Of a stretch of DNA of 64,000 nt, positions 1 through 11,530 are shown piece after piece; the first letter of the stretch is position 1, and every line of letters begins with the position of its first letter. The stretch comes from Oncomelania hupensis. Taxonomy: Eukaryota; Mollusca; Gastropoda; Littorinimorpha; Pomatiopsidae. Where the stretch lies: the NCBI GenBank assembly GCA_036898135.1, contig JBAHVR010000302.1, positions 512,001 to 576,000 of the forward strand, in the 5' to 3' direction. A program made the position numbers and the translations under genes. The notes beneath the pieces are model-generated. The model worked only from the letters and a program-made list of their open reading frames with translations. It was not told the DNA's origin and searched no databases.

Positions 1-60
1 AAAATCAAATTGAGGTTTCAGCATGTTTTCCCATATAGACCAAAAAATTGATGGAATTTC

Positions 61-140
61 TAGGAAGCGTTGGTAGCTTAGTTAGTAAAACCATTCGCCT
101 ACCGTTCAGTGCGAGCGAAGTTCAAATCTCACCCGGCCCC
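61..140 (+). repeat. tRNA-derived SINE head
   Basis: The stretch has an A-box-like TAGCTTAGTTAGT and a B-box-like GTTCAAATC spaced as in a tRNA gene, but the arms do not pair into a clean cloverleaf and it runs straight into a T-rich then ATT-repeat tail. That is the look of a SINE head rather than a functional tRNA gene. Confidence 0.45.
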
Positions 141-210
141 TTATTTATTTATTTTTTTAGTACACTAAAATATGGATATTTTTCTTTTTAATTTAGGCTT
201 TTTACCTTTA

Positions 211-211
<1 letters not shown>

Positions 212-276
<65 letters not shown>

Positions 277-299
277 TATTTATAAACTAATAATAATAA

Positions 300-352
<53 letters not shown>

Positions 353-375
353 TATTTATAAACTAATAATAATAA

Positions 376-446
<71 letters not shown>

Positions 447-515
447 CTTATATCAAATTTTCTTTTAAAACCTTGGTGTTTTTTATGATTTCTATTTGTA
501 TTATTCTATATTCAA

Positions 516-584
<69 letters not shown>

Positions 585-702
585 TTATAAACTAATAATA
601 ATAATTATTATTATTCATATAATAACAATTATACTATCTTATATCAAATTTTCTTTTAAAACCTTGGTGTTTTTTCTGATTTCTATTTGTATTATTCTAT
701 AT

Positions 703-756
<54 letters not shown>
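212..756. repeat. (ATT)n microsatellite cluster
   Basis: Several long ATT arrays (about 212-275, 301-350, 377-446, 519-583, 704-756) are separated by short unique pieces that are themselves repeated: one spacer starting CTTATATCAAATT occurs at 447 and again at 638, so a unit of about 191 bp including an array has been tandemly duplicated. The isoleucine-rich reading frames here are artefacts of the array. Confidence 0.9.
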
Positions 757-757
<1 letters not shown>

Positions 758-769
758 TACCAAGGATCG

Positions 770-1105
770 GGATGGGGTGGTACGTGTAGGTAAAAGGGGG
801 CTACGGGTAGGTTTAAAGGGGCATGGGTAGGCATAACGGGGATACGGGTATATATAAGGGGGTATGGTGATGGTCGATTCCTTTCATCCATACCTGCGAA
901 ACGATCAACGGGGAAGTATCAAGGAGGGTACAGTTAGGAACCAAGGGGGTATGGAAGGAATCAAGGGGGTATGGGGAGGTATCAAGTGGGTTCGGGGAGG
1001 TATCAAGGGGGTATGATGAGGCATCATGAGGGGGGGACGGGTAGATATCAGGGGGGGGGGTTATGGTGAGGTATCAAGGGGGATATGGGGAGGTATCATC
1101 GTCCA
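770..1105 (+). repeat. G-rich minisatellite
   Basis: Imperfect tandem units of about 22 bp, typically GGGGAGGTATCAAGGGGGTA, recur from about 900 to 1100, with a looser version (TACGGGTAGG units) at 770-870. Runs of four to nine G recur on the + strand. No coding potential is seen. Confidence 0.75.
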
Positions 1106-1189
1106 AATGAAACTCGCAGGCAAAAGTTCTCTCTGTCTACATTTTAAACAGCATCATGTGTACCCTGGCTTGCCAGGGTACAAAAACCA

Positions 1190-2268
1190 CTAGTGATAGA
1201 TATCTACCTTGTAAGTTTGGTCAACCGCACTTAAAAGTCAAGGTCAAGGGCAAACGCCTAAAATAGGTTCATATGAGTATTTAGAAGTGATATTGATCAT
1301 AAGCTATGAGAGATACAGTCCAATCTTGTTGAATTTAAAGAAGGTTGTAGGAATACAGTTGGTTTAGACCTTACAAAGTTGTTGAAAGACCTCTGTGTTT
1401 GACAAATGATGTACTGCGCCAACACTTTTAACTTTGATCATGGTATCCGAGATCATGTCAACAAAGACGAGTTCACTGAAAATCAAGGTCGGTATTGCAT
1501 TTTGTCATAAAACAACTTTTGGCTAATTGACTCACATACATAGCAAAGTGAAGTCTATGTACTCACCCCCATTTTTTTCCCTCGAGTTGAAAATTTGTGC
1601 GAGATGAGTCCTAAATAGTCCAAAAACTACGTTATATAAAAAATGTCCGTCAGTCTGTCTGTCCGCCGTCCGGCGTCAGTGTGTGGAAAACTTTCAAGTG
1701 GATTAATATCTCGGAACTTATTTCAACTATCACAACCAAACTTGGTAAGATGTTGTATATTCGTAAGACTTCATAAATGATCAGTAAATGAATGACTTCA
1801 CTTCAAGGTCAAGATCACAGGTCAGCAAATGTTAGTAAAAAAAAACTAAACAAATTTTCACAAATTTCAAATTGTTTCTTAGTTATTACTATTAATTCTT
1901 TTATGCATGAATCATCATTAGAGTCTCCTCTCTGAAAATCCTTACCGGGAAGAGAAGGGACTATAAACTGATTAAAAAAAAAAATTATGCATGATGGTTA
2001 TCAATGAGACATAAATACTGTCATATTTGATCAACCTCACTCCAAGGTCAAGGTCACTGGAGCTGTCTAAAGTATAGGTACTTTAAGTGACCTTAACCCT
2101 AAACTATGAGAGATCTAAATCCAAACGTGTTGTATTTAGAGATTTAGAGATGATAGATTGATCGTTCATATATGTTCCGTTGTTGCGTTGATCTTGAAGG
2201 TCAAGATCATTTTAGGTCTTGCAAAAACATAAAAATATAGGTCATCGTACAGTGGAATGGCTCCATTT
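1190..2268. repeat. Dispersed repeat family A, copy 1 (left part)
   Basis: Starts with fragments shared with the right half of the family (1195-1500), then a full left end from about 1522: a segment with GACTCACATACATAGC, then GTGCGAGATGAGTCCTAAATAG, then a run rich in CCGTC / CTGTC, then several AAGGTCAAGGTCA motifs. Close relatives occur at about 40776, 43694 and 47604. The copy is broken at about 2269 by an L2/CR1-like LINE and resumes at about 4431. A GACTCGCATGC left end and GCATGCGAGTC right end in sister copies suggest inverted termini, so this may be a non-autonomous DNA transposon, but no target duplication was resolved. Confidence 0.6.
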
Positions 2269-4152
2269 AACCAAGAGGAAGCGTCGTCAGGCTGAGAGGA
2301 GATGGTTGAAGAGTGGTCACACAGTGGATAAACAAATTTACACTGCTGCCAAGCGACGAGTAATGCAAATTGTCCATAGGGCCAAGTCTGCTTTCTTTAG
2401 TGGTCAAGTGGCCAACAGTGAGACTAGCAAGCAACTCTTCTCGTTCTGTGACCGCCTCAGAGGCAAGGAAAAAAGTAGCGCTCTACCTACCACTCACCCA
2501 CCTTGTGATTTACCTTGTGTTTTTGTCACTTTTCACCAAGAAAGTCGCTGATATACGCTATGAACTTCATCACGATGCTGGTGTGCAGACAAATGTGGAT
2601 GCATTGCCAACTGTTTTAAATTCTGTTTGACCATTTTGAACCAGTTTCTGTTAATGAAGTCAAAGAGGTCATCAAAAAATCTAAACCAATCTTGAATTGA
2701 TCCCATTCCCACTCCTCTCCTCCTTGACTGCATTGGCCCTCTTCTCTCAGCAATAACACACATTGGCAATGCGTCTCTGTCCACTGCTTCTGTTCCTGCA
2801 CCTTTCAAGACGGCATTTGTCAAGCCACTGCTCAAAATCCCAGCCTAAATCAGAAAGAACTAAAAATTACAGACCAGTATGTATCCTATCATTTTTGTCC
2901 AATGTTTACAGAAAAGTTGGTACTGAAGCAGTTACTCTCATACTTGCAAAGCATCTCTCTTCTCAGTCCCCATCAGTCAGCCTATCGCACCTCTCATAGC
3001 ACCGAGACAGCAGTACTCAAAGTCACAGGGGACATTCTGATTGCTCTGGACAAAGGCAACTTATCTCTTATAACACTTCTTGATCTATCGGCTGCGTTCG
3101 ACACTGTAGACCACAATATCCTGTTCGAAACTCTCGAGTCGCAGTTTGGAGTTTTAGGGAATGCCTTGGCCTGGTTCAAGTCATACATCCAAGGTCGTAC
3201 GCAAACTGTCAGCATTGCTGAGGTGCTCTCAAAGAAGGAAAATTTGACTTGTGGTGTACCGCAGGAGTCGGTTCTTGGACCGATTCTCTTTGTGTTGGTT
3301 GTACACAAAGCCTTTGTTCGAACTGATTCAGAAACACGATGTGACTATTGAAGCTTTTGCTGACGACACGCAGATTTTACAATCAAGTCTTCCGGTGCAA
3401 ATCGATGCCAATGTCCAGAATTGCATTTCTGACGTCTGATCCTGGATGACACAAAACAAGTTAAAGCTCAACGATGATAAAACAGAGGCTCTCCTGTTCA
3501 AAAAGACCAAAACTGCCCTAGCTTGCCCCTTGCCTACCACTGTAAGTGTAGGAGAGCATGAAATTTCTTTCTCTCAGTCGGCTAGAAATCTTGGCTTTTT
3601 ATGTCGAATGACATGACACTTGATTTCCATGTTGCACAAGTTTGTAAATCAGCGTATGCTGCCTTGCGTCAGATCAGTTCCATTCGCTGCTACTTGACCC
3701 TTCAAGCAACCATCACCTTAGTCTGTGCTTTAGTTTTGTCTAGGCTAGACTATTGTAATTCCCTACTGGCTTCCTGCCCGAGTCATCTCATAGACAAGCT
3801 ACAAAAAGTCCAGAATTGTGCTGCTAGGCTAGTCTTCAGGGCAAAAAAGCGCGATCACATCACTCCACTACTCCGTAAGCTTCATTGGCTACACAATTTC
3901 TCCTCTGGAACCTGCCCTTCATATCTATCAGATCTGCTGTCTATGTCCCTTCTCGCACTCTTCGCCCTTCTTCTGACCATAGCACACTCTGCATGCAAAA
4001 GAACTAACACCAAAATGTACGGAGAACGGGCATTCACCTATTGTGTACCCAGACAATGGAACCCTCTTCCAGCCAACATCATGATACAAGCAGACCACAC
4101 CCTCATTCAAGCAAGCTTTAAAGTCTCACCTCTTCAAACTCTACTATCCTGA
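2264..4152 (+). pseudogene. Reverse transcriptase remnant of the L2/CR1-like LINE
   Basis: Homology is spread over at least three frames: linker (2264-2551), RT fingers/palm (about 2850-3351, with the motif LLDLSAAFDTVDHN), RT catalytic motif region with FADDTQ (3251-3439) and C-terminal connection region (3601-4152). The catalytic tyrosine of YADD is phenylalanine here. Frameshifts and stops at about 2552, 3351 and 3440 rule out a working protein. Compared with the minus-strand copy ending at 53157, it is much more decayed. Confidence 0.75.
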
Positions 4153-4430
4153 CTAAATCCTTCATTCATTAGACCCTGGCCTCAACACATATTTGTTCTG
4201 CGTTTGGTTATGCTTGTGGATTTTGTTGTGATTGTGACGACTTGTTTGCAGAAGGTTAACTTTATGTTTTGTCTGATTTTGCATGTGGGTTTTTCTGATT
4301 GTAAAATTTCGAATGCAATATTGTAAGTTGTTTCATGTTTGTTTCTTTCTTTTCATGTAAAGCGCTATGCGCTTGTCTACAAAAGACAAGTAATAGCGCT
4401 ATATAAATGTCCATTATTATTATTATTAAT
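2264..4430 (+). mobile_element. L2/CR1-like LINE, 5'-truncated and degraded
   Basis: A non-LTR retrotransposon that has lost its endonuclease and interrupts repeat family A. Broken frames give the linker after the endonuclease (KRRQAERRW, same as in the better copy at 53.2-56.0 kb), the RT block HSTETAVLKV, LDLSAAFDTVDH and the GVPQ motif, FADDTQ in a shifted frame near 3358, and the C-terminal LSRLDYCNSLL block. The 3' end has AGCGCTATATAAATGTCC followed by an ATT run ending near 4430, the tail style of L2/CR1 elements. Confidence 0.8.
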
Positions 4431-5400
4431 CCATAGTATACAACAACATAGGGTTATTTGATCGAACATGAGCATGAGAGGTCACGTGAAGGTCAAGGTC
4501 ATCCCATAGCCCTTTTTTTACGTAATACAACTTTTCCTGTAGTTTATTTAGTAGTACATGAATATATTTGGAGCCGGAGGTCAAGGGCATAGAAAGATCA
4601 GTCGGTATTAATTTGCATTTAAATGCCACTGTTTCTTTTTGTTTTGTTTTTCTTCTGAACAGTCATTTTCGTGATAAATATTGCAAGTTCCATAATGAAC
4701 ATGTGAGTCATATTTGCTTTGCCCCTCTAGTTTTATTTAATTTGATCGTGAACAAGTGTTCAAAGGCATGTAAATACGAGCCAAATGTCGGTCACACATA
4801 CTATGCACATTTGGTCAACTTCATTCCAAGGTCAAGGCCATTGGAGCTGTCCAAAGTCGGTTAGAATATGTACTTTGAAGTGGCCTTGACAATAAACAAT
4901 GAGAGATAATACAAGTTTGGACTCTAAATACTAGAGATGAAAGATTGATCGTTCATATATGTTCCGTTTTTGCGTTGATCCTGAAGCTCAAGGTCATTTT
5001 AGGCCTTGCAAAACCATTACAAATACGTTATCATACAGTGGAATGCCTGTATATTTAACCCATAGTATGCAACAACATGAGCATGAGAGGTCACGTGAAA
5101 GTCAAGGTCATGGCAAGGTCAACTTAAGGTCACCAAAGGTCAAGGTCATTCCAAAGTCACTGTTTTGTGGGCATAATACAACTTTTGCTGTAGTTTATTT
5201 GATAGTACATGAGTGTATTTGGATCCTGAGACCAAGGCCATCCCAAGGTCAAGAGCATAGAAAGATCAAAGTCGGTGTTACTTTGCATTTTAATGCCACC
5301 ACTTCATGTTGTTTTTTCTGGGCACTCATTTTCAAGTTAAATATTGCAAGTTCAATAAGGAGCATGTGAGTCTTATGGGCGTTTGCCCTTTTTAGTTTTA
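4431..5400. repeat. Dispersed repeat family A, right part of copy 1 plus a second partial copy
   Basis: After the LINE the family resumes (4431-4740) and is followed head to tail by another partial copy (about 4790-5400): the block with CCTTGAC..AAACAATGAGAGAT, GTTCATATATGTTCCG and GAAGGTCAAGGTCATTTTAGG seen at 2088-2220 recurs at 4873-5010, and the right-end block with CAAGTTC.ATAA..A.CATGTGAGTC occurs at 4685 and 5345. AAGGTCA motifs are dense, notably at 5101-5150. Confidence 0.6.
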
Positions 5401-5527
5401 AATACAATTTTGTTATTGCTATGAACTTTAATTTTTATATAGTATATTGAGAATATACTCCCAAAGTAGCATGCATATTAATTTACCACCTTCTGATTTA
5501 TTTTATTTTATTTTATTTTTACTTTAG

Positions 5528-5691
5528 ACAAAATACCATTTCCTACTATGCTAGTCAACATGGACCAAACAACATGACAAAGTACAGCTACGAGTTTTCC
5601 TGTACTGGGTCCGAGAAGTCGCTGCAGAGCTGTAACAGGATTTACCAAGGCACTACCAGTTGTGAAAAAGCTGCTATTATGTGTACCCCAG
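5528..5691 (+). CDS. SRCR domain exon, C-terminal half (domain 0)
   Basis: Exon of a multi-SRCR-domain protein, a family of secreted or membrane-bound pattern-recognition and adhesion proteins. It is bounded by TTTACTTTAG and CCCCAG|GTAAAA. After one base completing a phase-2 codon it reads 54 codons and leaves one base (phase 1). Recognisable SRCR features are FSCTGSEKSLQSC, then TTSC and the closing IMC: the four cysteines expected in the C-terminal half of a group A-like domain. The N-terminal half exon is not found upstream in this window, so it lies further left or has been lost. The next exon in frame is 6402-6558. Confidence 0.82.
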
Positions 5692-6401
5692 GTAAAATAC
5701 ATTAATATACTGCATGATAATGTGTTTCACATTCTACTAAAAAATCATTAAGGTAACATCAAAGATCAGAGAAACCTATGTAAGATAGGTCACTAATGCT
5801 GTTTCATAGTGACAGAGATTGTAGACCAGTGACGAGATGCATTTAATATATTTTCTTTCGGAGATAACTTTTAGTTGGTGACTAAGTGTTCCGTGTTTTC
5901 ATGTTGCTTCTTTGGGATAAAACTGAAACAACGGCACCTCGAAAGTTAAATTAACGTTTTGAAAATCCTGGTTTTCAGGTATACGTTTGTTGGGGCTATA
6001 GGAGCTCTCTAAATTGTGTGGTTTTTGTTTTATTTTGTGTTTTTTTTTTTTAAGAAGAAAAAAACTACCAATGCTCTGTCAAAACTACCAATGCTCTGTC
6101 AATGCTCTACAATTCAGCTAAACTTTCGTTGGGAAAAGTGTCTGTTTTAGCCCGTGATGAACCAAATCTAAAGACTGCGTTTTCGAGGAAAACGACCTCC
6201 ACGAATTATAAAGTAACGATGGTATTTACCTCCCCTGGATAATGACGAACAAAATTTCGTCTGCAACTAAAGGCGCTGGCGCTTCAAAACCGTAGACACG
6301 AAGAAAAGTTCGTAAGGATTTCACGATTGCATAACCGCAAACGAAAGGGATCACTACGAACCAAATTTCGCTGGTCGATCTAAAGTTCTGTAATGACTCA
6401 G
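5692..6401. other. Intron with no recognised feature
   Basis: A 710-bp intron between SRCR domain exons. The only structure noted is a short direct duplication of ACTACCAATGCTCTGTC at about 6064-6101 after an A/T-rich run. Confidence 0.6.
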
Positions 6402-6558
6402 GTACCCAGACATCTACTGAGATGAAGCTTGTAAACGGCAGCAGTGCGTACGAAGGCCGTTTACAGGTTCTCTACAACGGAGTGTGGACTACTGTGTGCC
6501 AGTCTTTGTGGACATCCGTCAACTCGGACTTCGTATGCCGCTCCTTGTTTGGTCAAAG
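6402..6558 (+). CDS. SRCR domain exon, N-terminal half (domain 1)
   Basis: Acceptor TGACTCAG, donor CAAAG|GTCAGT. The exon opens with two bases that complete a phase-1 codon (G+GT, glycine), reads 51 codons and leaves two bases (phase 2). The translation has the SRCR opening KLVNGSSAYEGRLQVLYNG, then VWTTVC and the second cysteine in DFVCRSLFGQ. Its partner half is 15.3 kb away at 21848-22014, separated by an intron filled with transposons; joining AG to A gives an arginine codon and keeps the frame. Confidence 0.85.
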
Positions 6559-6857
6559 GTCAGTTTTGTTTTGTCAAAAGTATGTACATAAATCATAATT
6601 AATTTTCTCGGGTATCTTGGATTAGAGAGGCTGAGATTTGAAGAGTAAAGAAATAGTGGAAATTAGATCTGAGAGTAAAGAACGAGGAACAAAAGTAACA
6701 AATATTAGTATACTTAAAGTGGGTTCGGGCACTGATTAGAGTAGACCCAACGTTTCCCGACGTGTCGTAAGAGGCGACTAACAGGGGAGATGTCAGCACG
6801 GCATCACTGCGCGAAAGTCTTGTACACAGAAGTCACCGGCGAGGACGGAGGAACCTC

Positions 6858-7886
6858 ATGTTACTACAGGTTCAACGACCACGTGCTCGGGGCCAAGGCG
6901 AGCCAAATAGTATTCGTGGATACCGGATGTTGCCAACAGCCTTGAGAGGATTGGGCCCTGCCAGGTCTTTCTCGCCAAAGACACACTCAATGATGAATAA
7001 AACCATTTACTCCATACCGGATCGGTCGTCGCCCGGGTCAACAAGGACCGCGCCTTCCGTTGGCCACCAGAACGGAGAGGATAAGTGTGCTACTGATGGA
7101 CAACTTAGCAAGATCCGCACCAGAAATTACATCATCATAGGAACCTGGAATGTCAGGATCCTAAATGCGGAGGGAAAATTAGAAGGACTGGCCCACGAGA
7201 TGGACCACTATCGATGGAACGTTTTAGGGATCAGCGAACTGCGCTGGAAAGGCCTAGGTGAAACAACGACCGACAAAGGCCACAAGCTTTATTTCAGAGG
7301 TAGAGATGACAGGCACAAACACGGAGTTGGACTCTTGGTCCACAAGAACATTCTAGCCACTGTCATGGATTGCCGCCCAGTCTCCAGTAGACTCATTACC
7401 ATCCGTCTGAGAGCAGCCACTTTCAACATCACCATCATCCAGGCCTATGCCCCAACACCAGACTATGAGGACAGCGAAGTGGAGGATTTCTATGAAAATC
7501 TACAGGCTGTCCTTGACCACGTGCCGAAGAAGGACATAGTCATAGTGGAAGGCGACTAAAATGCAAAGGTTGGCCAAGATGCGCACCACAACTGGGGAGA
7601 CACATGTAGACCCCACTGCAACAACGAGACAAATGACAGGGGTCTGAGACTCTTGGAATTTGCCAGATACAACAATCTGATACTGGCAAATACGCTTGGT
7701 CTCCACAAAAACCCCAGACGATGGACATGGCACAGTCCCGGCGGGGAGCATCACAACCAAATAGACTACATCATGGTCAAGAAACGCTTCAGGTCAAGCA
7801 TCAACATTGGCAGGACACGCACTTTTCCAGGAGCAGACATCGGAAGTGACCACGATCTCGTGATGATGTCTTTCCGGTTCACTTGA
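6858..7886 (+). pseudogene. LINE endonuclease (RTE-type), broken
   Basis: Endonuclease of the exonuclease-endonuclease-phosphatase fold that nicks the target for reverse transcription. Visible motifs are GTWNVRILNAEGK (entry strand), ELRWKGLGET, GVGLLVHKN, QAYAPTPDYED, the IVEGD motif at about 7545, and after a stop at 7557 the continuation NAKVGQDA, NQIDYI and the catalytic GSDHDLV near 7845. The single in-frame stop splits the GDWN motif (W codon lost), and the frame moves between 7559 and 7653. The first 70 or so residues have no recognised domain. Confidence 0.78.
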
Positions 7887-9586
7887 AGAGAGTTAACACA
7901 GCAAAGTGTACTAGACTGAAGTTCGACCTGGACAAACTGCAAGACCCGGAGGTGGGAGAAATATTTCAGGCCACAACTGCCGAAGGGAAATTTGCACCAC
8001 TGCTCATTTTGGGAGCTGGTGAAGTAGATGTCAACACCATGATCACCACCTTCAACTTAGCTATGACAGATGCCGCCACGGAGATCCTTGGAAAGCACCA
8101 GCTAAGAAGCTGTGGATCACACCTGAACTTTTGGACCTGTGTGATAAACGAAGAGAGATGAAAAAGAAAAAGAAAACCTCACAGGGAGCTGATGCCTACC
8201 GAAAAATCAACAATGACATCAGACAAGGCATGCGCACAGCAAAGGAGAACTGGATAGAAGATCAATGCCAGGAAATAGAGAACAGTCTGAAAAGAGTAAC
8301 AGCAAGAAGGCCTACCAGACTGTGAAGCGGCTGACAAGTGTTAAACAGCCCAAGTTCTCCACGATCCAAAGAATTATGCCTTACAGAAGAACAAGAAGTC
8401 TTGGACAGATGGACAGAGTACTGCTCTGACCGTTATAACCACACACCAAACGGAAACCCATCAGTTCTAGCATGTCCAAAGAACAAAGAAGAAATCCTCC
8501 CAATTCTCCGAGAAGAAGTTGAGGCAGCAGTGCAATCGCCGAAGAAGGTGAAGTCAGCGGGAGTAGACAACATACCCGCGGAACTGCTTCAAGCAGGAGG
8601 AGACCGATGATTGACGCACTCACCATTATCATTAACAAGATCTGGCGTACACCATGGACACTGTCGCTTGTCACCACTCTTCCCAAAAAAGGTAACCTTC
8701 AGGAATGTGAAAATTACCGCACCATCAACCTCATCAGCCATCCCAGCAAGGTCCTCCTAAAATAATACTTAACAGGTTGAAACCCCAAGCTCAACAAATC
8801 ATAGCTGAAAAGCAAGCAGGATTCAGGGCAGGGCGAAGTATCACTGAACAGATTTTCAACCTCAGAATAATCTGCGAGAAATACCTACAGCACTAACTAC
8901 ATCTATATCATGTGTTTGTAGACTTCAAAAAGGCGTTTGACCGAGTCTGGCATGCAGCTCTATGGGCAACAATGAAAGTGTACAACATCAACCATAAAAT
9001 TATTGAAGTCATCAAAAGCCTGTATGACAATGTTACCAGTGCAGTCCTCCACAACAGCGCCATCGGAAACTGGTTCAGAACAACAATCGGTGTGCGTCAG
9101 GGATGCCTACTCTCTCCAACACTCTTCAACACCTTCCTAGAGCGCATCATGTCAGATGCCCTTGCAGATCACAAAGGCACAGTCAGCACAGCATAGGGGT
9201 AAGAGCAAACTCCAACCTTTGTTTTGCGGATGACATTGATGGATTGGTTGGAGAGGAAAAAGAACTTGGAACAGCTGGTACAGAGGCTTGACACCACCTC
9301 CAGAGCGTATGGAATGGAAATAAGTGCAGAGAAGACGAAAATGATGACCAACAACACCAATGGCATCAACACGGACATCAAAGTCCAAGGCCAATCCCTT
9401 AACACAGTGCATAGCTTCAAATATTTAGGAGCCATTGTATCAAACAATGGGTCCCGACAGGAAGACCTCTCCAGGATCGCACAAACAACTGCTGCCCTGG
9501 CGAGGTTGAAGCCCATTTGGAAAGACAGTACCATCCGTCTACATTCCAATGTAAGGTTGCTGCACGCCCTTGTCATCTCCACCTTC
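7883..9586 (+). pseudogene. LINE reverse transcriptase (RTE-type), broken
   Basis: Pieces in different frames cover the linker (about 7883-8325), the RT N-terminal block (KEEILPILREEVEAAVQSPK, SAGVDNIPAELLQAGGD at 8470-8610), the palm (VFVDFKKAFDRVWHAALW and GVRQGCLLSPTLFN, 8912-9196) and the catalytic FADDIDG motif near 9225, then the thumb block SAEKTKMM and SFKYLGAIV up to the insertion point. At least four frame breaks are present. The element ends abruptly at 9591 where the solo LTR begins. Confidence 0.78.
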
Positions 9587-9591
9587 CTATA

Positions 9592-11085
9592 TGTGACGTT
9601 TTTTTTTAATTGTTGCTGGGTTCCGCACAATGGACTGCTATAACCCTCTCGTCTTATTCTATGGGGACCGCTAGTGAATACCTTAATACATTTATTTGTT
9701 TAGCTCGGTCTGTGTTTAGGCTGGGGTACAGAGATAGATAGAAAAATGGTAAAAGATCACTGTCACACTAGCTTTCACACGGCTATGATTCATATGTAGT
9801 CCAGCCACTTGATGACAGTAAAATTCACACATTTATTTCCCCTACTCTATACACGATATTCGAAGTATGAAACTAACTTAAAAGTTCAATTGTCAATGCG
9901 AATGGTTCGCTCGCTGATAGTCTAGGCAGATACTTTTTCATCATAGGGCACTGGATACTTTCTTAATGGTCAGATCTTGAAGAGTGGACTACTGTGGTCC
10001 TGTTTATACAGAGTTTTTGGTGCACGGTTTCTTGTTGCACTTAACTGTGGGGTTGAAGCGCTGGGTTGAGGTCGCTTCTACGACACGCTGTGTTGTCATT
10101 GAGTCTTTGACTGTGTGGTTCGACGGTTGGGCTATCTGCGCTCAATGCTGTAGATGCATGGGCAGCCAACTGTACGCGTCGACGTGGTTGTTATCGTTTG
10201 GTGAGTTGGGCTCACGATATAACACCTGCTCGTCTGTAACATATGAGACGAAATTCTGCACAACCCTGGATAAAAGGTCTGTGCAGAGCGTCTCACTGAA
10301 GGCCAAAGTAGCCCTCAGTGATAGCTCCACATCTCTATACATAAGCGACGAACATTCTGTGGTCCACTGGAATCTCCACTCTTAATTTCCTATACATATA
10401 TATAAATATAAATCGTGGCTAACTATACACTTAAAAAAATAATATTATTATAAACATTCTCGGGTACAGCCACTGGTCTGCAAGCATACATATAGGTTAA
10501 ACAACAGTGGTTCCGTCAGGGATACAACATGGCGTCGGCTGGTCATGCTTGCCTCGTGGTCGGATTCTTCCATGTGGTCTTGCAAAGTCGAACTAACAAT
10601 TCAATTCTATGCATAGGAAATTCCAAAAACATAATTCACCAATAATATAAATACATCGCGATGAAACAGAAGTATGTTCATTTACCTGTTTGACAATGTC
10701 AGGCCGTGGCTACTTGATTGAATTCGAATATTCAACAAGCACTGCTGTCTAATCTTCTCAGGAGAGATTCTGTCAGAGAGTACTGTGTACTCCTCAGCGT
10801 TTCAAACTAGACTGACGTTCTCTCTCGGTGCTTGAATCGGCCAGAACTGGTTCTAACTAACCTTAGCTGTGTTCTGGTTGGCTGAATAATCTAAGTGGGT
10901 GTAAAATTCGAAACACCATCGTAGGCTGCGATGATGTCACTACACGGCTCGCGTTAATCTCGCAGTGTGTGTACACATCAGTAATACCTTAATCGTCTGC
11001 TATAGACTACCAGTAACCTTCTAAGTTTTACTACTGACTAAACAAGCAAAATCTTAAAAGCAGTGGAAACGGGGCTCTCGTTACA
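9592..11085. mobile_element. Solo LTR of the 33-40 kb gypsy family
   Basis: A 1494-bp sequence beginning TGTGACG and ending TTACA, flanked by the 5-bp direct repeat CTATA (9587-9591 and 11086-11090), cuts the LINE reading ...FLY | AWETW. Long stretches match the LTRs at 33004-34544 and 38639-40179 in order (for example TTTATTTGTTTAGCTCG, GGGGTACAGA.ATAGATAG and GACTACTGTGGTCCT), with more divergence than those two show to each other. There is no internal region, so it is what remains after recombination between two LTRs. Confidence 0.85.
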
Positions 11086-11090
11086 CTATA

Positions 11091-11470
11091 TGCTTGGGAA
11101 ACATGGATGCTCACAGCAGATCTCCAACGAAGAATATAAAGCATGGAGATGAGGTGCTACAGAAGACCTCTGGGCATTTCCTATACCCAGCACATCACCA
11201 ATGACGAAGACCGACAGACCATCACACAAGCCATTGGACAACACGATGACCTACTCACAGTGGTGAAGAAACGGAAACTCCGATGGTATGGCCACGTCAC
11301 CAAATCATCAGGTCTTGCAAAGACCACCCTGCAAGGCACAGTGCAAGGAGGTAGAAGAAGAGGCAGACCGAAAAAGAGGTGGGAGGACAACATTCAAGAA
11401 TGGACTGGTTTGACACTGAGCCATCAGGGTTACTGAGGACAGAGAAAGATGGAGTACGATGGTTAAACGA
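11091..11470 (+). pseudogene. C-terminal part of the RTE-type LINE protein
   Basis: Continuation of the LINE frame after the solo LTR: TADLQRR, then MEMRCYRRPLGISYTQHIT, KRKLRWYGHVTKSSGLAKT and GGRRRGRPKKRWEDNIQEW. The same segment is found at 58834-59160 (+) and in inverted form at 20204-20450. Frame loss after about 11427 (consensus would carry on as LSDA..) shows decay. Confidence 0.8.
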
Positions 11471-11530
11471 TCATCTGTGGTTCCCCTACGACCTCCGAGT
11501 AACGGGAGAGGATAGAATAGGATTGGAAAG

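Larger units (their letters stand above)
6715..11530 (+). mobile_element. RTE-type LINE, interrupted by a solo LTR
   Basis: A long non-LTR element of the kind whose endonuclease is often misannotated as craniofacial development protein 2. It has a 5' leader, an apurinic-type endonuclease, a linker, RT with YADD-like FADDIDG, and a C-terminal basic region (KRKLRWYGHV ... GGRRRGRPKKRW). The 3' end near 11500-11530 runs into GGATA-type short repeats. A 1494-bp solo LTR sits at 9592-11085 with a 5-bp target duplication. The clade call (RTE rather than another EN-type LINE) is from memory of these motifs and is tentative. Several frameshifts and stops make it inactive. Confidence 0.8.

Noticed and set aside
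496..789. Isoleucine- and leucine-rich reading frame
   Set aside because: Translation of ATT microsatellites; no coding evidence.
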